Source: Rhizodiscina lignyota (taxonomy: Eukaryota > Ascomycota > Dothideomycetes > Aulographales > Rhizodiscinaceae). Taken from it: DNA of 64,000 nt. Every line of letters starts with the position of its first letter. The first letter of the stretch is position 1. A program made the position numbers and the translations under genes. Where the stretch lies: the NCBI GenBank assembly GCA_010015805.1, contig ML978122.1:3134453-3198452 (forward strand), in the 5' to 3' direction. The notes under the pieces were generated by a model. It searched no databases and was not told the origin of the DNA. It saw nothing but the letters and a program-made list of their open reading frames with translations. Positions 34,600 through 47,133 of this stretch are shown here, piece by piece.

Positions 34600-35656
34600 C
34601 TCTAAAGATACTACATAGAAATAAAGATGTTGAATTTGCAAAACAGAGCTCAAAATGGCCTGCTTCCCCTCCCATAAATACGCGGATATGTTACAAATCC
34701 GCGTGGTCCGGCAATTGATCGTCAGTGGCCGCAAGATGATGTCTTTAAAGTAGCCATTCTTTTGTCCAGCTCAATGTCTTACACTGACAGACATAAGCTC
34801 TAGTTCAGCGAAGTCAGAGTAACGATGCTGAAAAACGTCGAGAGCGGTCTGAGATTGATTATATTATTATGCGATTCTGGATAGGGCGAATCTCCCCGAA
34901 AACTGGGGCACGTCAATTACTACTCTCCTTCGGGATCCGTCAAGTCATAGTGACAGTCTATCGGAGTTATCACTATCCACGAATCTACTAGCTTACTTGC
35001 GGTCGAACAGTGATGCTACTTTTCAATTTGCCTCCAGAGCGAGATCTCATGTTCCCGTGGAAACTGTATAGTAAGCAGAGCTTGCGAAGTTGACTTCGCA
35101 AGTGCTGCAGGTGGCGGTTTGGGACTTTGAGCATTTACAAGGCGATAGCATAAGTCCAGATAAAACGAGTGCTGTTTTCATCGGACACGTCGCCCACAGC
35201 CGTAGGCCACATGCGGCTACGGCCGTAGAATTAACCTGTTAGGCTGCTCGTGCGAGTAAAGTCAAACGGATCGGACACTCGCAAATGGCGAAATTAGGGC
35301 AAGTCCAGCGATAATAGTACATTTCGATTAGCTTCCTGAGCTACGGCTCTAATTCGATATGCAACACACATGTGTGTACTGAGCTTTCAAAGCCTAGGAG
35401 CGCCCGATGAGAGACAAGAGGATCTCAAATGCAGACCAAAATGCAAAATGGAGACGGTCGCCTCGAAAAAGAAACCGCAGATCGCCATCCCCTGCGCCCA
35501 TACATGATTATAAGAAGACGCCGCCCATGCAAGTTAATGCTCGCTTGTCAAATGTGGACTTTTGTTGTTCTGCGTTTCTTGCGCATTTCCATCGATAGGA
35601 AGGAAAATCGTACTGGGATTCTTGCCTTCCGTTGTACACTGTAAAACCCAAAATTG
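34600..35656. promoter_or_regulatory. upstream region of GMC gene with CTACGG motif cluster
   Basis: This 1-kb non-coding stretch lies between the GMC oxidoreductase start and the stop of the Tao3/Mor2 gene. A perfect 12-nt palindrome CTACGGCCGTAG lies at 35217-35228, with another half-site CCGTAG at 35200-35205 and CTACGG at 35341-35346. CGG-containing palindromes are the usual targets of zinc-cluster dimers. That it acts as an operator is inference from symmetry and location. Confidence 0.35.
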
Positions 35657-38600
35657 TCAAGGCTCGCCGCTCTTCGGCCCTTGCAAATACATATCCGGCA
35701 CCTTTGGAACCTTTGGACTTCTGATGGCCTCTCGAATTGCCCTGACATCCCTTGCGTCAGCGCTACCTCCCGTCAGTCTACGGATACCGGAGCGGAATCC
35801 TGATCGAGCTTGTTGAGCCGCAGGCTTAAGAACATTTTCCAGAGTAGGAAACGCGCCGGACTTGTCGATTGCAGAGTTGCTCGTATGTGAGCGTGTCAAA
35901 GTAGGCACGGGAGCTTCGTCATCGGAGACCGTGCCGTCGGTAAAATTTGCATCAGGAGACGACAGCTCTATACTAGTACCAGGGGGTGTCCGCTGATTCA
36001 AAGCTGGAGATGTAATGGAACGTGAATGCATGCCCGGACGGAAAGCTGGTTGATTGATTGTCGGAACTGTGCTTGGGCTGGAGAGAACATTGAACGCTCC
36101 AGGAGTCATAATATTACCGTCGCGAGAGGGTGACTTGTTGTCAGTAAAGCCATTCTGGAAAGAAGTAACACTCGTATTCCGAGCGAGGGATTTGTGGAGT
36201 AGAGGGAAGGTCTGTTGGTCGTAGATGTCCTCTCGTGGCTCCATCGGCTCGTGGGGAAACTCGGACTCGACGGGGCTGGGCGCAAGGCCTTGCATCTCTC
36301 CAGGGACGCTCCCAAAATTATCTTCGTCGAAGAAGTCATCCAAGCTATCCAGTTTAGCCATGATGTCATTCAGTTGTCCAGTTTTGCTGGACTCGTCCGA
36401 GATGGTTGATGTGGCGCGGTATTCGGGGAAGTAGCCCCCGTGAGGATCCTCTGACACTAGTTCGATCTTTGGAGTGTCTTCTGGAGGAGCCGCAGTTGTA
36501 CCGCTCGCGCATGTGTAGTAGACGGCATGGACATTGTTCCGGGTCGTGGTCGACTGGTTTGCAGGGATGGGAATTGCCCAGCCAGACTCGTGCGGAATGC
36601 CATACAAGCTTATAGTCTTTTCGTACTCCTTGCGAGTTGCACGAGACGAGTGCGAGCCAGCCATGCTCATTCTCATATGATGTTTGTCCATTGGTGTCGT
36701 CGCCATGTTCATGACATTGTCGAGTACCTGCAAAGCCTGAGGGCAAAACTCAGTTTGTAGAAGTCTGAGGAGTGGCGAGATCAGATCCGGGCCCTTCGAA
36801 GCGATATCCGGGTTTTGCATATCGATTTCTGGAATGACAACGCAGAGCACCTGCATAGTCTTGATCTTAAACCATGGTGTAGAGTTGGTCAATAAGCTCA
36901 AGAGAAAGATGAGGCTCTGATACTCTTGGTCCTGGAAAATCCATTCCCGGAAAGAGGCAACAGCCTGTGCAAGGAAGTCGTTCTCAGATCGATATCGAAC
37001 ACCAGCGAATGCCTTCAGGACCTGCGCCATCCTTATGCGACCCTGCTTCTCTGCGACATTCGCTAGAGTTTCCGCTGATGCGAGCACGCTCCGATCCTTG
37101 TGCTCGTGGTCAAATGAGTGAAGGTAGCGTGGAAGGTTAGCAAGCACGGTGAAGGCCAGGCGATCATCATCGCCGACGAGACTACTCGTCGGAAGGACGA
37201 CCAGCTTCTCTAGAAGCATGAGAGACTTGTCCATGGATACGCTTGATCGCACTCCTTTGTAGATGAACGATGAGAGGCCTTCAAAATGTCCATCCCATGT
37301 CAAAGGACGGTTCTCCTCGAGGCGTTGAATAATTGGCGGCGCACCGAGGTCAAGCTTATCTAGGACAACTTCCAGCATTGCCAAGCTCTCCGTGAACTCT
37401 TGCTCATGTGTCGTGTTCAAGCATGCGCATGTTGTCCAAAACAGTTGGGGATACTGGATCAAGTCACCTGGAGGTAAGAGGTCGATAATGGTCCTCAGCG
37501 TGGAGAGAATTTCCATGGAGAAGGTCAGGATCTCCGTCTCGTCAGCAGCAATGGTGTTAGAAAGTCTTGCAAGCATATCGCAGAGCATGTTCGGCTCAAG
37601 AGAGCTGAAGATGCTACGATAAAGTTGGAATGACCTGCAAGCAAGATGGCGGACTGAACACGTGGTGGCCCAAGCGAGCGAAGTCTTTGCCCACTCTTCT
37701 CTAATTCCAGGATAACTGGTTGAGAAGATTTGGACAACCTGTTCGGCGACAAATCTCATTTGTTCTGGAACACGAAGGCCGGATTCCTTGTTGTTGCTGT
37801 CGTTGTAATCGTCATAACCCCAGACGACCTGGCCGTCACCACGGCGCACCGAATCGATGAAGCCCTCGATGTACTGCTTATTTGGGCGACTAGCTGCGGG
37901 GGTGTTGTCATCGATTTTGGATAAGATCAGCTCGTGTATGAGATGCACAAGCATCTCCCTTGCCTGCTCTTGGACAAGTCCGGTGTAGTTGTCCCATAGA
38001 ATCAACACGACTTGAAGTAACAAAGTCACATTGCTGGGTGGAAGTTGGACTGGAGCGACCATGAGGTCCACGAGTAGAATGAGGCTGAGCTGGCCCAGGG
38101 AGAAGCCGTGGCTCTTGTTTCCGACCGGCAACACCTGGTTCAGGTCTGCAAAATAAGGGAGCGTAATGGCCTCAGGAGGTAGCACGAACGGGTCCTTGTT
38201 CTCGAAAACCATTGCTTTCGGCTCGATTTGCATAAGGAGGAACTCCACAACTTTCGATCCTGCTGGCGTGCCCGAAAGGTATACAACAATCTGTCTGGAG
38301 TAGTCAACAAAGTTTTGTTCTTTCTTCTCCAGGCACAGATTTATGATGAAGTCGAGAATCAAGCGCACATTCCCAGCATGCGGTCCAGTCGCGAGAGCTT
38401 GCCACAGAGCCTGTATCTCATTGTGGAGAACCGTTCCGCACCGAACAGTTATCTCAAAGAGATTCACAAGGAGCATGTATGTTGTAGATGTCGGTTCACC
38501 ACTTGGTTCAACTTGTAATTCGATCGCCTGAATCCAAGGGAGCATAGCCGCGACAAGGTTCCGTTGGTGGTCCGGCTGAAGGTCTTTGAAGTAGCGCGAA

Positions 38601-41600
38601 AACTCGGCAAAGACAAACGGTGCAAGATGGCCGTATAATTGCGAAAGGCGATGGGAGACTTCAAACTGGGCGTTCTTATAGACCGCGATTGTCTTGTCCG
38701 ACACGCTGATGTCAAGGTCTTGCAATTTCGAGATATTTTGCTCTCGCTCTTCAAGCGATCGTAGTAAGCGCGCCGCCCTGGTCCTTAGAATGCTTTGTTC
38801 GTTGCCTAGAATGTACAAGCAGGCAGGAAGCATCTTCGAAAATGCTTGCGTCATATCTGCATGCTCGAGTAGAATCTCTCGGACGACTTCGAAATAGCTT
38901 TCCAAAGACTTTGGTGATTTGGCCGTGTAGCACATCTCTATTGCTCGGTCCATCAAATAATTGTGTTCGGTATTGTGAAGGATGACATTCTTCAACGCTC
39001 GCCGGCCGATGGTATGCGTTCGGTCGCTGACATCTTCGAAAATTGAATCAATCCAAGAGAGCAGCCGATTCACATCAAATTGTAGATTCGTCTTGCTGTC
39101 AGTCGTGATGCTGATCGGACCGCCGCAGAGAACAGCCATAGCACTGAGTGCGGCGGTTCGAAGGTTCCGCTTCTCGATCTCCATCCTTGCATTAATCATG
39201 TTCTGATTTCGGTAGCTCTCCCGGTCAAGGTAAGATCGTCTCATTGTCTCTTCTCGTTGTCGAATAACTGGCTGGTTGGGCGAGTATCCACACCAGTCTT
39301 CCATGAGTGTGAACGCAGCCTTTCGGGACTGGAAAGGCATCCACCTCATCGGATCCTTGGTCTTGCTGATACCCTCGTACAACTGCTCTATCAAGCCACA
39401 ATAGTGAGTGCGCAGTTTCTGGAACTCGTACTCGTTTTGCACTTCGACGTCGTTCAGAAACAAACGAAGATCCTTGGTGAAGTTGACCAGATTGTTGAGA
39501 ATCCATTCGTCGTTATAAGACTCTGGGAGTTGCAAAAAGTGGGAGGTGAGCTTGTAGATGTGGGTGATTTCAGTCCTGAGAACGTCTGTTCGCCGACTGC
39601 CTCTCACGCTACTACTCGGCGTACGCTGGTGTGCAATGCGCTGCTTCGCCTCCTCGTGACATGAAACAACCATTGGCTGTAAGGTCTCGAGGAGTATGCG
39701 ATACAAGCCTTGATTGATGGAGCCAAGCCCTACGACTATGGCATCTCGAATTGCGTCATTTGGTGCGGTGAGAAGTGGCAAAACCATATTGAACAGTCGG
39801 CCAGCAGAACCAACCTTGTCCACACTCTTCTGCGAGGATTTCGAACTTTTCCTGGTATGCTGTGGACCCTGGGCATGTGAATCAGATCCACCGGCGCTGG
39901 GCAAAGTTGTGCAGGCAAAAATGAGGTATAGCTTCCACTGCTCAATGATGACCTCTGGTGAGGTAGCAGCCAGTCGCCCTGACATCTTGCCAGATTGTAA
40001 GTCATAGCTGGTATATGGAATCGTTCGTGTTCCATCCACAAGCGACGCAACAGTTCTTTGCATCTGTGATATCCTTGCGCAGATCGACTCTCGTGTTAAT
40101 GCCACAGCCATCGGACAGACTTCAAGGCTTATCCTGACCAGGTTGGGGAAAACTTTGAACCACAGTGTCGAGTCGTGCGGAGTATCGCTACTGCATAGTT
40201 CGACAAGTGTATTTTGCGTCTGGCCATCTCGAATGCCGCGCTGTAAACGACTGCGTTCGGCAACTGATAATTTCTCATCGTGCACATCAATCACATTTTG
40301 GAGGTTACCCTCCAGGACCGTGATGATGCGAGTACTGTCAGTGCCAAGCGCAGTGTCGAACTCTGTGACCAGGCGCAGCACTGTCACTGCAACAGCTCTG
40401 ACACGCCTGGAAGGAGAGCAGAGGAAGAAGAGGCCGTGCGATTCGATCTCATCCACATGGGCCCATATCGAATGCAAGTCAAGTCCTGCAGCACGCATTC
40501 TATCAGCGTTGTTTTCCGAAGTCTCGCCCACGTTCTTCTTTGTCTTTGTCTTGATCTCTTCTATCCAGATATTAAGCAGCTCAACGTAAAGACGAAGTGT
40601 GCTTTCAATGTGCCCAGTGCCGAGCATTCCACCGTCAGACATCGTAGCATAGCGATCGTCAAAATTGAAAATGAACCTTGCGAAACCAATGGTGACTTGC
40701 TGGGCATGTGACTGTCGCGCGATGGATTTTAGAGACTGCGCCGAAGATGTTGCAATATTGTTCTGCACATGAGCGGTGCCAGTGCAAAGAAGATTGATGA
40801 GGGAGTTGAACGGAATGTGTGGAGATAGACATCGTGGTAGAGCCTGAACAGCGACATGGAGCAGATCGTAAAAGCCTTGCCTCACGTCCAGCCCACTGAG
40901 ATGATCATCCTTGCGAGAAAAGCTGAAAGCATCTGTCATCGGGGTCTTCGGTGTCTGGTTGCCGAATTTCTCGTCCAAAACTGCTTGGCCACCGAACGTA
41001 TTGTCGCAGATGATCGTTATCTCCCCAAGTATCTTGCAGAACTTGATATAAGACTCCTTCGCTACTTCTCCAAAAGCCTGCACCATGACGGGACGCGAAA
41101 GACGGTCTTCTTTCACTGTGCTCGTTTTAATAGCGGTCGGAATGAGCGGTTTCGGGCTGAGAGGCATCGAGGCAGATTCGAAGCGCTCAAGAGCAGTATC
41201 ACTATAGAAAGTGACCGGGAATGGCGGGTTAGTCGCATTCTCAAGATCTGCCATGATGGCCAAAAATGCCCGAATCCCGATAACCATTTTCTCTGGCTCC
41301 AGACTTTCGACCTTGTGCTCCCGGCCTGAGAGAAATACGTCGGAGTTCATGAGTGGAAATATCAATTGTTTGAAAGCGAAATCTTGGTATCTGAAGCCGA
41401 TGATGCGAACCAACTGAATAAGTGGCTCCGCAATTGCCGTTTCGGTCGACAGATATGTCTTCTTTCCAGATAAGAAAACCATGGCTTTGATTTCCTCTAG
41501 TCGTCGCAGTGTTTGATTGGGAGGATCCACCCCATGATAGATATACCTCCAGAGAAGTCGACAGAGTCCACGCAAAGCAATGCCTCGACTAGCTCGTTCC

Positions 41601-43422
41601 TTTAGTCTAGCTTGCACAGACGGAAGTAGTTGCAGCCAGTGAGTGGCAAAGGCTTCGGTTGGCGAGGCGCAAATTTGAACAGCAAGCGTCGGAAAAGCCT
41701 GTAGCCAGTGTTTTGGCTTGTTTACGAGTTCATACAGCTTCAGGCGCATATCCTCCACAACGTGTTTCCACTTCGGCGAGTTCAGCTCTACGGTCGCTTG
41801 CGCAGCAATAGGAACCAGTAGGTCCTCGAACAATTGGCAGTATGCATATTTCAGTGAGTGTCCATGGCAGTTATTGAAAGCAATGGTCAGTCTGTGCATG
41901 AACTTGCACGTCTGCTCCCAGGCTGCGTCTGGAACGGTTTTCAACCTGAGATGCTTCATGCCTCGAACCAGTAGCACTGCCCGGCCTTCAATCTCGCGGA
42001 CAATCGTGGCCTTCACTTGCATGTGACTTTGGAGGACTTCCAGGTCCTTCAAGAATCGCCCTGCAACGCTTTCGAAGTTAACGCCGCTCATGACTCCCAG
42101 CAATTGGCCAAAAATGTTCCAATTAGCGAGCTTAAGCGGAGATTGCTCCAGGGTCTCGGGTTCGGACTGCTTCAGTTGCGTGAAAATGATATCTTCGAGC
42201 TTGTATGACAATTCAACTGTGAGATTGCCGAGTGTCGTCTGGCTGATAATTTCGATGAAAACTCTGCAAAGCAGATAGATGGACACAGTCGATCGTCGTT
42301 CTGCCTGAATCACATCTAGCTGGAGCTGGGCTTGCGAAGCATCTGGCCTGTACCCATCGCCACCATTGAGTGTCGCCGAGGAGTAGTTTGGTTGCTGGCC
42401 AAAACGGCGTATGGACATGCCGTTTGCACCAGGCGACTTCGTGACGGCATTGTTGAGAGCCTCCCTAGCGGCATTTGCTTCTCCACTTATGCTCTGCCTC
42501 CACAACATCAGTGTATCGATCATGGGCTTGGGCTCTTGGCGAGCGACATGTCCCAGGGCCCAAATAAGCTGATCAAATTCAGCGTCGACGCGAGGACCAC
42601 ATATTTGTTCGACTTTCGGCTCTGGTCCCTGAGGTGCAGACGAACACTTGTTGATTTTAATGAGCGCTTGACTGACAAAGGCAGTGAACAAATGGTGAAG
42701 AGCGAATTCACCAACAGTTCTCAGCTTCGTTTGCGATGGTGGGACTGCTCTCGATTGTGACCGACTATGGGGTGGTTCGCGTTGTCTTGACTTTCCGCTG
42801 TGCATGCGCTCGATGTGTCTGGCTGAGGTATGGAAGCTGTCGTTTGCGGTGCGATCTGAGTATAAGCTTGAAGAACTCATTTGAGCTGCTGATGCGGATG
42901 TGAGAGTACTATTGATCGAAGAGGGTACCGTGGGAATATCGTCACCAGGTGCGTATCCATCGCCGCCAAACGGCACCCCTTCCGAAATTATTTGAGGGCT
43001 GAGTGGATTCGTCACGAAGCTCGCATTGCGAGAATGTGGCATCCCATGGACAATGGATGTTTGTCTGTGATGTCCATAGGAAGATAGCGAAGGCTTTCGG
43101 TCCAGACTCGTAGGGTCGGCATTCGTAGAGAATTTTGGGAGTGGAGAGACGGCATGAGAGGGTCCTCCGCCGGTCAGAGCCCGACCTCTGTTCACTGGAA
43201 GCTCTCGCAATGCCGGCGATGCGGAATTCTCAGCAAAACTTCCCGCATGTGGGCGCGCTGGATCAGCCTAAAGTGATTAGACACGGTCCGATCTGAGAAA
43301 GTTGGTGTTACAACACTGCAGACCAGAGCCACAGTGCGCAGAAGGGGATGGATTGAGGGAGGAGAGGTCGAGGAGATGGTCTGACATACACATTCCGCTC
43401 GTCGACGGCCCGTCATTTGCAT
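35657..43422 (-). CDS. TAO3: cell morphogenesis scaffold Tao3/Mor2/Pag1 (Furry family)
   Basis: Two exons, 43390-43422 (11 codons, MQMTGRRRAEC) and 35657-43267, encode 2547 aa, the largest protein in the window. The 122-nt intron has a GTATGT donor; upstream in-frame Met codons 1 and 3 are both possible starts. The first ~180 residues are Ser-rich and disordered. The long remainder consists of alpha-helical HEAT-like repeats, with Furry-family segments such as the N-terminal VGEFALHHLFTAFVSQA and the central MPWIQ..ELQVEPSGEP region. The last ~300 residues are again disordered. Furry/Mor2/Tao3 scaffolds the NDR kinase-Mob2 (RAM/MOR) pathway that controls polarised growth and septation. The single 7.6-kb exon is notable in so intron-rich a neighbourhood. 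Confidence 0.9.
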
Positions 43423-44986
43423 AAAGTGCTCAATTGTGAATTGGGCATTGCCTGTCGTGGTGCTTGCCGAAGGGATGCGTGAGCGTGCTCCACGACATGC
43501 AGTCGCGGTGAGTTGGAAAGGCGCGCGTCAACGGCCGATAGGGCATTACATAAGCAAGGCACTTCGTCGAGAGGCTTTTGAGAGGAGCGCCACCGCCTGG
43601 GGTAGCGAGACGTCAAAGTTGCCTTTGGAACTTTCTCCAGAAACGTCAATTGGCTATTTGGAATGGCTGCATTCGTCTATACGCTCGCCTATTACGACAC
43701 TACTATATTTAAAGACCCAGAACTGTGCACCGACAGTGATCCCAGGGAAAGCCCGCGCTGCTTAACGATGGGAGACCCTGCATCCAATCACGTCGCCAAT
43801 GCTCCAGATGTAGTGAAATACTGGCTCGTTCCTGGCCCCATAGAACATCGAATCACCCCGGAGCCGGGGCATATCACGTATCCCGACGATCGCATGAGCC
43901 TCCAGGAGCTGCTATCACTTGACAGGATTGCTTACTGTGGGATATCACTCTGCCCTTTCTGGGACCAACGTGAGTTCAAGACGTGCAAAGGCATGATGGC
44001 AACGCTGTTCGCCACAACTCCAAACATCGGAGCCATTGGTGGCCTAAGACAGACCCTGATGTCGACAATGATTGCGTAAACCATACACTGCTAAGGATGC
44101 CTGGTTGACTGTCCAATCCAGCTGTAGCGGTGAATGATAGGCTTAGGTTGATTGATGGTGCGCTCGAAGCTGCCTTGCATCACATGTCGTCTTGTTCCGA
44201 GCTCGCTGTGGCTGCTTGATACCAAATCATGCGGACCTCAAACCAACGGCGACTCAGGTGAGGCTAACTTGATTCGAAGAGTACCATGTACAACGAGAAT
44301 GACTGAAAGCGGAGACTCCGCATATTTCCTCCACATTGATATGTGCGTCTTGAATCGGTAGGTCGGGCAAAGGCGGGCGGCTTCGTCTGTGCCGGCGTGG
44401 GCGAGAGAAAATTCGAGATCATTTGGGGTCAGCCGACAGCGAGTTTGGCCGCCTCCGCCGGAGGCACGAGTATGGGTGCGGAACGACAGTAGAAGAAAAA
44501 GACGAGAGGAGGAAGACACGGAGCTGTGCGCGTAACAGACCCTGGAAGCTCACCTCACCTCATATTCCGCGACGAGTGTGCGCTGCGGAAAGGCTCTGCC
44601 GAGTCGTAATCCGAGAGAGCGGCTGACAACCCTGTAGCGCGCCCAGCGCCGCCTGTATCTCGACCACGTAAATGTAACTTTTGCAGACCACGGCACTTGC
44701 TCTGGCCACCTACCGCGACTGTCCGAAATATCTCCCCTATACCAGACGTCACGACAATCGCTATACGAAGCATATATCGAACCAAGCCTTCTCGGTGCGC
44801 CGGCAATAGCGCAAAGGCGTTGGTTGGCGATTCGGTTAGCACGTGAAGGCAGCAGAATTTCGCTGGCCGGTTTGACGGACCGTGTTCTTTACTTCTAGAG
44901 TTCAGTCGACTGCAAGCTGTGAGTTCACCCTGCGAGCACTTGTACACTCTCTGGAGCGCAGCTAACCAACTCCGCAGTGCTCCACC
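43423..44986. other. 1.56-kb divergent intergenic region
   Basis: This separates Tao3 (minus) from the P450 reductase (plus) and carries both promoters. A 138-codon plus-strand frame at 43663-44079 is open but unrecognised and has no obvious domain, so I do not call it as a gene. The 150 bases before the reductase ATG include CCACCATGG, a good translation-start context. Confidence 0.5.
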
Positions 44987-47133
44987 ATGGCGCAGCTCGA
45001 TACGCTCGATATCATCGTCTTAGTCGCCCTCCTCGTAGGCACCATCGCATACTTCACGAAGGGTACATACTGGGCTGTGGCCAATGATCCATATGGGAAC
45101 TCGCTAGCACATGCAAATGGCGTCAAAACCGGCAAGTCGAGGAATCTCCTCGAGAAGATGGAGGAGACTGGAAAGAACTGCGTTATCCTCTATGGCTCGC
45201 AGACAGGCACAGCGGAGGACTACGCCTCAAGATTAGCGAAGGAGGGCGCATCTCGTTTCGGGCTCAAGACCATGGTCGCAGATTTGGAAGATTACGACTA
45301 CGAAAACCTAGACACCTTTCCAGAGGACAAGGTGGCGTTCTTCGTCTTGGCGACGTATGGAGAGGGGGAACCCACTGATAATGCCGTGGAGTTTTACGAA
45401 TTTATCACTGGCGAGGACGTCTCGTTCAGTGAAGGATCAGAGGATGCGCCGCTTTCGAAGCTCAAATTCGTCGCTTTTGGTCTCGGCAACAACACTTACG
45501 AGCACTACAACTCCATGGTCCGAAACGTCACCAAAGCCCTCGAAAAGCTCGGCGCACACAGAATCGGCGAGGCTGGGGAAGGAGATGATGGTGCTGGCAC
45601 GATGGAAGAAGATTTTCTGGCGTGGAAAGAACCCATGTGGACCGAGTTGGCAGAGACAATGGGTCTTGAAGAGCGTGAAGCCGTCTATGAGCCTACATTC
45701 GACGTCGTGGAGAAGCTGGATATGAACATCGAGGACAATACCGTCTACCTCGGAGAGCCGAACAAGAACCACCTCGAGGGCCATTCGAAAGGACCGTACA
45801 ACGCACACAACCCCTACATCGCGCCAATTGCCGAATCCAAAGAAATATTTACCACCAAGGACCGCAACTGTTTGCACATGGAGATCGACGTCGCTGGATC
45901 AGGCATGTCTTATAATACAGGAGATCACATTGCCGTATGGCCAACGAACGCTGGAAAGGAGGTGGAGAGATTTTTGCACATTGTTGGACTTGGCGACAAG
46001 AAGAACACTGTCATTACTGTCAAAGGTCTCGATCCAACTGCAAAGGTCCCGTTCCCTTCGCCAACCACGTACGACGCCGTTGCTCGTTACCACATGGAAA
46101 TCTGTGCGCCAATGTCTCGTCAATTCGTCGGCACCCTGGCTCAGTTTGCTCCGAACGACGAAATCAAAGAGGAACTCACGAAGATGGGTGGTGACAGGGA
46201 TTACTTCCACGCGAAGGTATCGGAGCTCAACTTGAACCTCGGCCAATTCCTTGAGAAGATGTCGAACGGAGAACCCTGGACCAAGATTCCCTTCTCGCTC
46301 TTCATCGAAGGTCTGAACAAGATTCAGCCCAGGTACTACTCTATTTCGTCTTCATCCCACGTTCAGAAAGAAAAGATTTCCATCACGGCAATCGTCGAGT
46401 CGATCGAGAAGCCCGGTGCGCCTCACATCGTTAAGGGTGTCACGACCAATTACCTCCTCGCTCTCAAGCTCAAGCAGCATGGTGAACCTGAGCCCGATCC
46501 GTATGGACTCAACTACGCGCTCAACGGTCCCCGAAACAAGTACGATGGCATCCATCTTCCTGTACACGTCCGTCATTCGAACTTCAAACTCCCATCAGAC
46601 CCCGCCAAGCCGATCATTATGGTTGGTCCCGGTACTGGTGTAGCGCCATTCCGAGCATTCGTGCAGGAGCGAGCTGCATACGCTAAGGAGGGCAAGGAAA
46701 TCGGCAAGACGGTATTATTCTTCGGTTGCAGGAAGAAGTCTGAAGATTTCTTGTACGAAAAAGAGTGGGAGGTAAGTTCAAGTTGTGATTGTTACGTGTC
46801 TGTGCGTGATCGGTGCTAATACTCGGGCTTCTGCAGGAATACAAAGAAGCGTTGGGCGACAAATTCGAGATGTACACTGCCTTCTCGCGGGACGGCCCGG
46901 AAAAGGTCTACGTACAGCACAAGATCAAAGAACAGGCCGCCGAGATCGACAAGCTGTTACAGCAAAAGGCCTTCTTCTATGTCTGCGGTGATGCGGCGAA
47001 CATGGCACGTGACGTAAACGCCCTCCTTATCAAGATCATTTCTGAGCAACGTGGCGTTTCTGAACAAAAGGCTGAGGACGTTGTGAAGCAAATGAGAGCG
47101 TCAAATCAATACCAAGAGGATGTGTGGTCATAA
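44987..47133 (+). CDS. CPR1: NADPH-cytochrome P450 reductase
   Basis: Exons 44987-46771 and 46837-47133 (65-nt intron) encode 693 aa. An N-terminal membrane anchor (IIVLVALLVGTIAYF) holds it in the endoplasmic reticulum. The flavodoxin-like FMN domain has YGSQTGTAEDYA, ATYGEGEPTDNA and FGLGNNTYEHYN. The FAD domain has PRYYSISSSS and the connecting TGDHIAVWP; the NADPH domain has GPGTGVAPFRAF, FFGCRKKSEDF and FYVCGDAANMARDV. It ends in DVWS, whose Trp stacks on the flavin. The enzyme passes electrons from NADPH to microsomal P450s such as the sterol 14-demethylase Cyp51. The start context is strong (CCACCATGG). Confidence 0.97.
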
